64,000 bases of DNA from Arctopsyche grandis (Eukaryota; Arthropoda; Insecta; Trichoptera; Hydropsychidae): positions 16,588,501-16,652,500 of the forward strand of contig NC_135358.1 in the NCBI RefSeq assembly GCF_051622035.1. The letters are read 5' to 3'. Below are positions 25,733-36,584 of this stretch, one piece after another. The position numbers and the translations under genes are program-made. The notes beneath the pieces are model-generated. The model was given only the letters and a program-made list of their open reading frames with translations. It did not search any database and had not been told where the DNA came from. How positions within the stretch are numbered: the stretch's first letter is position 1; each line of letters opens with the position of its first letter.

Positions 25733-25870
25733 CAGGGACTGCAATACCGAAAGTACCGATACCGGCAGTATCGGTATTTGACCAAAAATACGCTTTTGGT
25801 AATACCGGTATTAATAAAATAAATACCGATTAGTATCGATTTTTTTTCAAAATCGTACATTTTAAATTTT
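25733..25870 (+). mobile_element. end of a hAT-like element with TACCG repeats
   Basis: Starts CAGGGACTGCAATACCG, close to the ends of 5266-5872, followed by alternating TACCGG and GGTATT words. I did not find the matching right end. Confidence 0.4.
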
Positions 25871-26870
25871 AATTTTATTAAGAAACTTTTTTATTTTAAT
25901 AAAGATTTATTGTAATTGCGTACATACATTTAAAATGTGATAAAATATATTATTTGGTACATTTTTCGCTTTCCCAGCTGGGAGCTACGAGGATGTGCAT
26001 GGTGTTTGAATCAGTGTGTTTTCGCCCTTACAGATCGTTTATACCAGCACAGCTCAATCTCACAACTGCACATAAACAATAGTACGAAAAATATTATTTA
26101 GAACATTTTATATGGAAAAATTCATGTGTTCCGTAATGTTTACGTGACGTACCGAAACAGCAGCAACCGCCACGATATATTCATATTATACAGCAGTACA
26201 TGTCACCGAAACGTATCGAGCAGAACTGGTTTTCTTTGACCAATGTTGAAATATTCACGCATGATGCGATGTCATAGTGGCGAGTGCACCCGTTTTGCCA
26301 TGTGCATATGAATATTTACGGAAACAACAATATGTGTCAACAACGAAAGCAATATTGCACCGGAATTTTCGTCGAATTTTTCTACACGTACATAATATAT
26401 ACATATGTTCTTACGTATGTTCTATGTATAAGCTATGGATGTTTTCTGAAAAAACCCTCCCCCTCCCTCTGATATAGCCTGACTACAACTGAAAGTACAT
26501 ACATATAAATATGTAGATATCGTCGACTGGCAGAAAGCTTTGAGTCAAATATTCTTGTTCGGAGAAAATCGATTTTTTAGAAAATCAGATCAAGGAAGTT
26601 TGACGTTCTATGTATATTTTGAGAACTAAATCATTATCCATTAAACTAACCACTATATGAAATGTGTTAATCATTTATGTATTCGATTAAAGTTTCATCA
26701 ATTATTTTTGAAATAAGTGTTTTTTCAGTAACATACGAGAACATAACGAACTTAATTCGTATTGAAATCTTTAAATTACGTCAAAAATAAATCGAGTATG
26801 AATCAGCTTGTTTTTTCAAACGACAGAGCGTGTTGAAACCTACCGAGTTGCATTATTGGGTTAAAACAGC
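25871..26870. other. AT-rich intergenic DNA, nothing recognised
   Basis: No gene or named repeat. Confidence 0.4.
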
Positions 26871-26871
26871 C

Positions 26872-26874
<3 letters not shown>

Positions 26875-26939
<65 letters not shown>
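26875..26939. repeat. (TA)n microsatellite at outer edge of left inverted arm
   Basis: About 65 bp of TA, 20 bp outside the arm that begins at 26959. Confidence 0.95.
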
Positions 26940-26942
<3 letters not shown>

Positions 26943-27381
26943 GATATTTATCAAAGCTTCGTTCTTAGGATGTGCATCATGTGATAGTTATCACTGTTAT
27001 CAGCATTATTCTGCGTCTATTTCGCCATAGGGCACTTGTCGACCGAACGTACATAAACTATTGTTTAGTTTTAGTACCTACATACATACATACATACATA
27101 TGCAAAGCCGCAAACGGAACATGGAAATCAGATAACTGTTCTACCTTGAACTATAAATGCACTATACATATGTACATAGATAATGCATTTTGATATGGAA
27201 CAAGGAAATTAAGCAACAATGCTTCAAATTAAATAGAAATTCTTTTAGTAATGACGAAATATATAATGTCTACAAGAAATCGTAAGCTAGGGCAAACACA
27301 TGTATGTACATAGTTATGCGTTCAAACACAGCGAGGACCTAATTTTGGCTCGTGTATATATGTACATATACTATGTATGAA

Positions 27382-27386
<5 letters not shown>

Positions 27387-27451
<65 letters not shown>
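27387..27451. repeat. (TA)n microsatellite after LINE tail
   Basis: About 65 bp of TA directly following the (ATC)n tail of the LINE; mirrored in the right arm at 46660-46724. Confidence 0.95.
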
Positions 27452-27454
<3 letters not shown>

Positions 27455-27463
27455 TCATCATCA

Positions 27464-30421
27464 TCATTTACAGCCATTCGCCATCCACTGCTGGATGAAG
27501 GCCTCTCCAACACGCTTCCACTCGTCTCTGTTTTGCGCAACACTCATCCATCTCATTCCGCACATTTTCCTAATTTCGTTCACCCATCTTCCTTGCGGTC
27601 TTCCTTTTACTCTTTTGCCTTCTCTCGGGTACCATTCAAGCACTTCTTTTGTCCACCTTTCGTCCATCCTCCTAGCTACGTGACCCGCCCATTGCCATTT
27701 CAATCTCTTCACTCTATCCACTATGTCCACTACCCTTGTCATATTTCTCACCCACGTGTTCCGCTTCCTGTCTTTCCTCGTTATGCCAAGCATACAGCGT
27801 TCCATACTTCTTTGAGTGCATTGGATTTTATTTTGCATCTTGGCGTTCAGTGTCCAAGTTTCACATCCATACGTCATCACTGGCAAAACGCATTGATCAA
27901 AGATCCTTTTCTTCAGGCAGAGTGGCATTTTTGATTTAAAAACAGCATTCATCCGTCCAAATGCACTCCACCCTAATTTCATACGTCTCTTTATCTCTTC
28001 ATTTTTACTACCAGACATGTCAATTATTTGACCTAAATATAAATAATTATTTACTACTTCTACTGGTTTATCATCTAAGGGGATGCTATCAGGCATGCAA
28101 TAACTATTGAACATTAGTTTAGTCTTATCTACGTTAATTTTTAATCCTACTTTTCTACTTTCCCTGTCCAGCTGTGTTAGTCTGATAAGTAGGTCAGCTG
28201 AATCACGAGCTACTAAAACTATATCGTCTGCGAACCGAAGGTGACTCAAAAAGCGACCATTGATGCTTACTCCGGCTGTATCCCAATCCAATTTCCTGAA
28301 AACTCCCTCAAGCACCGCATTGAATAACTTGGGCGAGATTGTATCTCCTTGTCTTACTCCTTTTCCTATGCTAAATCTATCTGTACCTGAAAAAATTTTA
28401 ACCGAAGCTGTGGCATTCTTATATATTGCAGCTAACAGTCCCACATAGGGTTCCGGCACTCCCTGTGTTTTTAGAGCGTTAAGTACTGCATTATGACTAA
28501 CTGTATCGAAGGCTTTCTCATAATCGACGAAACCTAGGCACAATGGCCGTTGATATTCGTTGGCGCGCTCGATTAGTTCGCCAACTACTTGGAGGTGGTC
28601 CATTGTGCTGAAATTTGCCCTAAACCCTGCCTGCTCTATAGGTTGGTTCTCGTCGAGGATATTCTTCAGCCTTTCTGTAATAACCTTCGTGAAGAGCTTG
28701 TAGACCGCTGAAAGTAGACTAATGGGTCGGTAGTTCTTGATATCGCTTTTGTCGCCTTTTTTGTGTATTAAAATGATAGTTGCGTTATTCCATCCTTCTG
28801 GTATAACTTGGTTCTGGATGCATTTGCTGAAAAGCCTAGCTAAGATATTAATTAGGGGGGGGCCGCCACATTTTAGTAAGTCAATGGGAATATTATCTTC
28901 CCCTGGGGTTTTACCGTTCTTTGCAGTTTTTAGCGCGGCCTCTACTTCGCTAGGCAATACTGCAGGAACCCTTTGGCCGTGTGTCGATTCCAGAGCGGGG
29001 AATTGGCCGTTGTCGTTCTCGTATAGTTTTGCATAGAACGTGTAAACTCTGTCTATGATTTCTTCTCTATTCCTAATTATTACTCCGCTCTCTGATCTGA
29101 TTGCGATCATTTGGTTTTTGCCTAAGAAAAGATCCTGTTTGCACTTTTTCAGGCTACGGTTATTCTTAATGGTATTTTCTATTAGCTTGCTGTTAAAATC
29201 CCTGACATCCCTGACTATTCTCTTTTTAATTTCCTTATTTACTAGATTGTATTCTTGCTTATTATTATCCCTATCTAAATTCCTTTTATGCTTAATTAGG
29301 TTTTTTGTTTCCGCTGAAATTTTGCTTAATTTAATCTGTTTCCTGAATCCACCTAATTTCTTACCTGTTGAGGTTAGAACCGAACTAATTACAGTGTTCA
29401 ATTCCTCGATGTCTGCTTCTGGGTTTAATTTCCCGTATCGATTTCCAAGTTCGAGTTCGAATTCCTTTTTCCTAGACCTTAGTTGAGCGAAATCTGGAGA
29501 GTTACTGCATCCTTTTATTAATTTCCTACGTTCGCAATTTATATTAATGGCCATCTTGGCACGGACTAATCTGTGATCGCTACCTATATCTACTTTACTT
29601 AAAACACTAACGTCTTTAACGGAGTGCAGGGCATTTGTTAGGATGAAATCGATCTCGTTTCTGTCTCCTTTAGGACTCTCCCAAGTCCACTTATTGTTGG
29701 TGTTTTTCCTGAAAAATGAATTAGTGATAAAGAGCCTGTTGTGTTCTGCGAATTCTATGAGGCGATCGCCTCTGTCGTTTCTTTGGCCGGTACCAAAATT
29801 GCCTACTGCTCTTTCAGTATTTGCCTTTTGTCCTATTTTTGCGTTAAAGTCGCCCATGATTATTTTAAAGTGGTGACGGCTATTATCGTATGCGTCCTGT
29901 ATTTTTTCGTAGAAGTCTTCTATTTCCTCGTCTGGGTGGCTAGATGTGGGGGCGTACACTTGGAAGATTTGACAAGTGTACCTGCTCGAGATTCTTAATA
30001 CTATATAGCATATACGTTCCGATATGTCGCTTATTTCTATAATATTTCTTTATATTCTCTTATTGATAAGAAACCCTACTCCTCCTATTCTACCATTTGG
30101 TAGCCCTCTCCAGTAGAGACAGTTACCACTTTTTAGGATTATTTGGTTTTGCTGTTTTCGTCTTACTTCACTAAGTCCTATTATATCCCATTTGATATTT
30201 TCTAATTCATTCTCTAATGCAAGCACACTTCCTTCACTCGATAACGTTCTTACATTGTACGTGGCTAAATACAGGTTTCTATTAACTAAGCTATCATCCA
30301 TCGTCACTCTTACCTTGTTGGAGGTTTGGATATTATTTTTCTCGCATTTATCCAAGATGTGTTGAGAAAAAGGCGGTACTTGAGAGAGATTTCCATTCAA
30401 GGAGTGAGTTCTTACCGCCAT
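27464..30421 (-). pseudogene. RTE-like LINE, endonuclease-reverse transcriptase, one nonsense codon
   Basis: One 985-codon frame encodes an APE-type endonuclease followed by a reverse transcriptase. Endonuclease residues seen: N56, E85, Y156, D191/N193 (GDFNAK), D258 and SDH 281-283. Reverse transcriptase motifs: VDYEKAFD around 632-639, RQGD around 690, and FADD in place of YxDD around 730. The C-terminal GHVARRMDERW and VAQNRDEW resemble RTE-clade proteins. Such proteins nick chromosomal DNA and copy their own RNA at the nick. A single stop (TAA at 30050-30052, codon 124, where the other copy has GAA) breaks the frame within the endonuclease; the reverse transcriptase part stays open from 29959. 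A (GAT)n tail follows the stop codon. The second copy at 43690-46647 differs by a handful of residues and has its own, different stops. The clade assignment is from motif resemblance only. Confidence 0.88.
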
Positions 30422-31142
30422 AGACTCTTCTCTGTGGTCAGCTTTGACAGATAGTCATCCTAGGTATCACTTGGATCACTTATGAGTTATTACATGCCAT
30501 TTAACAGGGTTACTTTGTAAGTGAAAGTAGTTAGTTATGATAATAATAGATTAGCAATTGTTATACTACTTTTTTACAGATCTTTATCGTGAGACGCCTC
30601 TTTGGAGACAACGGATTTATATATGTGAGTGCGGTTTGCAATTTAATATTTTAATAATAAATTTAGTAAAGAATATAAAATTACACGAATTACTTTAATA
30701 TAAATTAAATATGAAAAAGAACTATTAGACAGTTGGGAAACACCGTTTCTGTTTGCTATTATTCTATTAAGTAAAGTTCGTTAAAAATTTTTGTCTGAAA
30801 GCAATTATGTGGAAGATTTATTGCTTCTGTGGGACCGAATTTTGACTGGCGACCCTTATTTTTTTGTATTCAGGTAGGGAGATGTATCTCGTTCGTATAC
30901 GCTTTTGTAACTGACACAAAATTAACACAAAATTTTTCGCAATCACTGATATTAAAAACGCTGTTAACGGCCGATCGTCTGTTTATTTTTACACTTAAAT
31001 TATACTAGGATGCAATTAGTAAAATAAGTGATTAGATGGTTAAATTTTTAGATTAAATTTCGTGCAATAGCCGGGTTTAAGCGAGTAATAGCGGGAAGAA
31101 CGCAGAAGCACGTCTTCCCCGCATGACACGAAAGACCGAACT

Positions 31143-31231
<89 letters not shown>
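31143..31231. repeat. (TA)n microsatellite at inner edge of left arm
   Basis: About 85 bp of TA directly adjoining the end of the shared arm. Confidence 0.95.
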
Positions 31232-31249
31232 TTATGTATATATATGTAT

Positions 31250-31400
31250 GTATGTTACACAAAATTTGTGAAATTGCCCACAGCGTGAAATAGAAAAAAA
31301 ATTGTGCAATTGATGAAAAATGCAAACTCGTTGCTTAATTCATGAATGAGGCAAATCATCTGTCCGAATGCGTAAATTGCACTCACTCTCCATACGCACA
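31250..31400. repeat. dispersed repeat shared with 34343-34460
   Basis: GTTACAC...AATTxGTGAAATTG, GTGAAAAATGCAA and CGTTGC...TTCA occur in the same order in both places. Class unknown. Confidence 0.5.
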
Positions 31401-32770
31401 CGCATTCACAGTCCCTGCTTGAAAAATTATAAGTAACTTATTATTAAGTCAATACTTTCACTAAGTTTCGAAACATGTATTATAAAATAATTTGACTCAA
31501 ATTTTTACTAAGAATTTTTAAAGATATGTTCAATTAATTGAAACCCATATTTTCAATTTGGTTTTATGAATGAAATAATGTTGGCTAATATTCACATCGA
31601 CATGGCAAATACATGGAGGCTAATGTTCCTGGGCCAGGACTACATACTTGAGGGTCCCCGTGTTGGGATTTTCGAATGATCGATATTGATATTTTATATT
31701 ATTCTACATCAAAATATACATATTTCTTTAATGCTAAATGTTAATTATTTTTCGATCCGCGCTTTCTTTGTGTCCATGTGAAATCGTACCTGTTATATCA
31801 TACTTTCTTATTCGATTATTTCATAATATACCATTTAACATATAGGTATTTTTCTAATAATTTTTCTAATAGGCAGATAATTTGCCTAGTCTTTCGTGAT
31901 TGCCCAATCTTTGCCTATTTCACGTAACAGGAAATTTCGAAAATTTGACATAGTATATACATATGTATGTATATATGTACTCGTACGTACGTACATATGA
32001 TCATATATAAAATTTGGTTTCCAAACTCAGAAGAGTGCATGCATAAATTATTAAGTAGGCATGCTTAGATCGAGTGCATGTTTATGTTGGTACTAGTGTT
32101 GTACCCGATGATATATCATCGCATGTGTGTTGGCATATTAAGTTATTATATAAAAAAAAATTAAAAGAAATGTGTCGTCGGTCATGTGTTCAATCCCCCG
32201 CGGTTGAATATTTTTCAAATACTTTTTAAATATATTTAATTTAATATTTATAATATACTTAATTGTTTAAAATGGTAAAAACTACCTACCTACCTAAATA
32301 TAAACAATATAAATTAATTAATTAATATATTAAGTAAATTTTAAATAGAAGGCGGTAAATTCTCTGCCAAGCGAAAACATTAGTTGCGATCTATATATGT
32401 ACATATATATGTATGTATATAAAAGTTTTTTTCTTTTGTTATTGTTTATACGTTTCAACAGTGGTTTAACTGTGACGTACATATGTATGTACATATATCG
32501 AATCGAAACGACTATTATAGTACGGCGAGCGTTATCTCAGACAGACACACAGATGGAATAGCGATATTGTATATATTATATGATATGATATGCTGCGTAA
32601 TGCCGCTACCAAACAACAATTCGTATCGGAGAAATATGTACATAATATGCATGATTTCACGCGGTAAAAATTCTAAAAGAAAACGACCGACCTTGAAGTC
32701 ACATATCCAAGGTCTGGCCAGCAACAAGACAAACAAACAAAGTGTCAATATATACATAATTTTTTTTTTT
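31401..32770. other. AT-rich intergenic DNA, nothing recognised
   Basis: TACATATG runs only; a 96-codon frame at 32483 has no recognisable product. Confidence 0.4.
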
Positions 32771-32774
32771 TAAA

Positions 32775-33057
32775 ACAGACCTCTTCTATAATTTGTTTAT
32801 AAAATTATTTCCAATAATTTTATTTTAATACCGCCATCTATGTTAAAAACTAAAAACTGGATAAACGTCAGGCACTTTTCATAAATTCAAATTTCAAACG
32901 CGTCTAAAACAATTTTTTTCTCCATCGTAATGACGGAGGATACATTTACTCATATTGATGACCAAAATGAGCAATATGGCATAGTATGAAAACGATCGGA
33001 TGAGAGGCAAATTTTTTCCTGAATTGTAATCGTAAGTGAAGTTAAAAGGAGGTATAT
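32775..33057. mobile_element. MITE, ACATACCTC family, copy 2
   Basis: Ends ACAGACCTC and GAGGTATAT, 283 bp, sharing the interior with 7662-7947 (for instance GACCAAAATGAGCAATATGG and GAGGCAAATTTTTTCCTG). Confidence 0.7.
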
Positions 33058-33194
33058 CAAAAAAAAACCATTGACCATCTATACCACGTGTCCTTTCACG
33101 AATTGAATCCTACATATACATATGTTTATGTATCATATGCAGACAAAACAGTACACACACATGTACATACATACATATGTATGTACATATACAT

Positions 33195-33734
33195 AGCCAG
33201 CAGTTTGGCTTAATGGTAGCGTATATAATTAGCACCACTGAGAACCAAGGTTCGAATCATCAAACTGCTGGTTAGATTTGGGGATTTTGTGACTCCAAAT
33301 CGATCGTTTCTATATCAGAGTTTGCCAATTTTATCTGATCATTGCTGGAACGGTTCCTGAAAAATTGGTATTAAATAAGTTTCCTGTTGTCACAAAAATC
33401 TGTCTGTGTATAATTTGTAATAATTATGTACAATAATCTGAAATCTATAGATATCTCTATAGACATCTCTATAATTTCGTATTTATTATATGTATAAAAA
33501 TTGTACACAAAAAAAAATCTAAAAATAATCCATAGATGTCTCTATGATTATTGTTTCTGATTAATTGTTATATAATTAATTGTTATATGCTATATATTCC
33601 GATTGTATATGTATTATTGTATTTCTGATTGTTTATGTATTCTGTATTTCGTTATCGTACACCCGTCGCATTGGAGCGATCTGTAATGACGAGTGTGTGT
33701 GTGTGTATTGATTGTAACAATAAAATAAAAAAAT
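33195..33734 (+). mobile_element. tRNA-derived SINE, family A, copy 2
   Basis: Same order as 21362-21858: an AGCCAGCAGTTTGGCTTA head, a B box decayed to GGTTCGAATCA, the shared core at 33267-33358, ATCTATAGA repeats, a 3' hairpin and an AATAAAATAAAA tail. It carries a (GT)n expansion near 33692-33707. Confidence 0.8.
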
Positions 33735-33759
33735 ATGTATATGTAAAAATCGAAGTGGT

Positions 33760-34100
33760 CGCGACATGTCCGGTGAATATTAATAATTAAAATCTCGGCG
33801 ATGTGGGTCAAAGAGGGGTTTGTCCGTGTGTTGTGTGATATATAGTTGGCAATTAGGCGGTCCGCGGACTCGTGATTTACAGCGGCTGCCTCCTCCAGTG
33901 GCGGCCGTGAATCACTGGGGCTGACTGACCACCGCTCGCGCGGGACAAACACCCCACCGACCCATTATTGGTTGAAACAATCGGACCGACCCGCAAACGA
34001 CCCGCAAAACCGATGATACCATTGCTCGACTCGATAGCCGATTCAAATGCCGGCCAAATCCTCCCTCATTTCCACCCACCCCCCTCTAAAAAAATCAACA
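33760..34100. other. GC-rich non-repetitive island
   Basis: Unique-looking, with GGCGGTCCGCGGAC and GGCGGCCGTGAATCAC. No protein recognised. Candidate conserved non-coding DNA. Confidence 0.3.
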
Positions 34101-34342
34101 ACAACAAAAAATAAAATCGGTCAACCGTTTAAAATATGAACAATGACCGAACAACTCGCTTGTACTACATACCGTACCAGTTGTAAGCAGGTGACATTTC
34201 CATGTTTTTAGGAATTGTTTGGAATTCTGCATGGAGATTTTTTTTTGTTTAATTCAGCGTGGGTAATATCTCACGACTCGGGTGACCGTCACTGCACCGA
34301 ATGTTAAATAATCGAAAATGTTCGTTTACCATGCATATGTAT

Positions 34343-34460
34343 GTTACACCGAATCCGTGAAATTGAATTGCCGAATACGTGAAAAATGCAAGCACGTTGC
34401 CCAGTTCACGGATTCGGCAAATTCTTTGGCGAATGCGTGTATTCGGCAAGTATTTTTCTG
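34343..34460. repeat. dispersed repeat shared with 31250-31400
   Basis: Same word order as the earlier copy, with repeated ATTCGGCAA and GAATxCGTG words. Confidence 0.5.
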
Positions 34461-34559
34461 ATCAAAGCGTGGAGTCGGCAAATAGACAGCAGCGCTCCGG
34501 TGCTGTTTTTTAAAACTGGACAGCGTGTTATATATTATAACTAGACACCGGATAGTCAC

Positions 34560-34690
34560 AGTGCTTTTTCTAGGAATCGGGGCGGTTTAGTTCTATTTAC
34601 AAAGTCAAAAAAGAGTCCAAAAAAAGAACGTTCGGCGAACCTTTAACAATGCAATGAACAATACACAGCACCCTCTTGGTCAGTTTTTTT
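34560..34690. mobile_element. hAT-MITE family fragment (GTTCGGCGAACC)
   Basis: Shares GTGCTTTTTC, GGGGCGGTTT and GTTCGGCGAACCTTTAACAA with 35225-35390, and the last word with 41065-41260 and 52871-53014. Confidence 0.55.
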
Positions 34691-34951
34691 CAAGACGGCA
34701 CCTTGGTTATCCGGCCTTTAATTATAACCAAACATTCTACATATATTCAACTTAATTTTCTACTCGAAGTAACAATACTGATTGTAAAATATTATAATTT
34801 ATGAGGAACGCAGGAAGTTGACTGTCAAATATTAACGGCTCACGAATATAACCTGTAAAACAGCAAACTGTCGCCGGTACAAATGATAATTTGTAATTAT
34901 ATTTTATATAAAATACCTCTAAAACATATGTATGTAGATATCCATATATAT

Positions 34952-35212
34952 CAGGGATGGATTTGCTTCGCGAAATTAAATATCTAAACCAATCATATTC
35001 GAAAGAAGAAATGTCACTCTATAAAATTCTTCAATTCATTGTTGAATATTCAATATTCATTTTGTCTTAATATATTTTTCTTCGAAATAAAATTTCAAGA
35101 ACTTTCATGAAGTTTATTGTTCAAAGATTTAATGAGGGGGGGGGGGATTTTTTGTGCTGAAATCAATCTGCCTAGAGGCGCCATATACCCTCGGGCCGGG
35201 CCTGATTCGCAC
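34952..35212. mobile_element. possible hAT-like repeat
   Basis: Begins CAGGGATGGATTTG and ends CGGGCCGGGCCTG. Near the right end it shares GAGGCGCCAT with the hAT MITE at 24661. No clear target duplication. Confidence 0.3.
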
Positions 35213-35224
35213 TACTAAAGAAGC

Positions 35225-35390
35225 ATTCTAGAGCGCGGATAGAGAGCGTGCTTTTTCCAGGATTCGGGGCGGTTTGGCTCTATTTACAAAGCTAGAGTGC
35301 AAAAAACAAAGGTTCGGCGAACCTTTAACAAAGCATTTACAACAATTGAACAATGAACGGCGCGCTTTGGGTCCGCTCACTAAGCATTAC
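35225..35390. mobile_element. hAT-MITE family fragment (GTTCGGCGAACC)
   Basis: Longer relative of 34560-34690, continuing into CATTTACAACAATTGAACAA and GGGTCCG, as at 41065-41260. Confidence 0.55.
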
Positions 35391-35399
35391 TAAAGAAAT

Positions 35400-36584
35400 C
35401 ATAATATGAAAAAAGAAAACCAATAAGCAAACGTTTTTTCTTAAAATCACACACATGATATTCCGTGTTACATATTGGAAATAAAAATCATAAATATATA
35501 ATATAAATAGAAATAAAAATCATAAATATAATAGAAATAAAAATCATAAATATTTAGTCCAAAGCACTATTATATGAAAGTTCATTAAATTTTCAAGATT
35601 TGTATAATTTTTGACAAAAATTACAATAAAAATTAAATAACGAGTTTCCGGAAACTTTCGATTTTTTATCAACGGATTTCCGGAAACCCATGGAAACCTA
35701 AGGGTGACACCACTGCCTATGGATGATAAAGCCACGTTGAAATAATTTTAATTACTACAACTACAAGCACTAAAGAGTAGTAGAAAAAAAGAGAAGTGAC
35801 GTATTTTACATTTAAATCGCAGTCCACGCAAGCGGTCACAAAAATGGACAAGTTGCAACAGGTGGTATGAATTAGAATGCACTTAGTTTTTAACAGTAAG
35901 TATTCTGATGTATGGTAGGGGGATATTCAACTATCGATTTCAATAAATATTGGAGCCAAATGCGATTTTTTTTATTTAAGCTTTCGCGAATAAGTACGTT
36001 TAAATAAAAAAAGATATATCGAGATTGAAAAGAAATCCTTGTAAACGTAATGAAATATAAATCTGGTTCAATGTTCAATGATACATAATCGAGAAAAAAA
36101 ATGTGTAAAAAGTATATTTTTGACTTCTATAGATAATTCATTATAAGTGTTTTAAAGCAATAAAACATCACAACCAATAGAAAAACCATGTGACTAATAA
36201 TTCCAATATTCACGTTTGGCATAGCAACACTCGATTTAGATGTAAAGACATCAAAAGTCAAAAATCTGTAAAAATTGCGCTTTTTAAACGCTAATATCTC
36301 ATAAACGAGAACAAACCATCAAAAACCATAGTCATATTCGAATTTAGTGGGTCAAATTTAGTAAAGGTAATTTTTTTTATGTTATTTATATTATTGCTAT
36401 GTATGTGAGAAATATTATATTTAATGTTGGTTTTAAATATGTATACATGTTTTTACATAAATATGTATATTCGGTCAATTTAAAAAGGTGACACATTGCA
36501 CTCACTTATAGTTTTTGTCATACATACATTAAAAAGTCCTCATAAAGATTCTATGTATACATATGTATGTATACATATGTATAT
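35400..36584. other. AT-rich intergenic DNA, nothing recognised
   Basis: A short local repeat of AATAGAAATAAAAATCATAAAT at 35480-35550; no gene. Confidence 0.4.

Larger units (their letters stand above)
26959..31142 (-). repeat. left arm of a 4.2-kb inverted duplication
   Basis: 4184 bp matching 42961-47152 in inverted orientation. Identity continues about 430 bp beyond the 3' end of the enclosed LINE and ~720 bp 5' of its start codon. Visible differences are scattered single bases and a 7-bp gap in the 5' part. Both arms have (TA)n arrays at each edge. Confidence 0.9.

Noticed and set aside
28260-29998. Plus-strand open frames opposite the left LINE (and their mirror images at 44113-45851)
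   Set aside because: Shadows of the LINE frame; the real protein is on the other strand with catalytic motifs.
34952-35212. Complete hAT MITE
   Set aside because: CAGGG and CCTG-type ends are present, but the 8-bp flanks do not match, so only a low-confidence repeat is listed.
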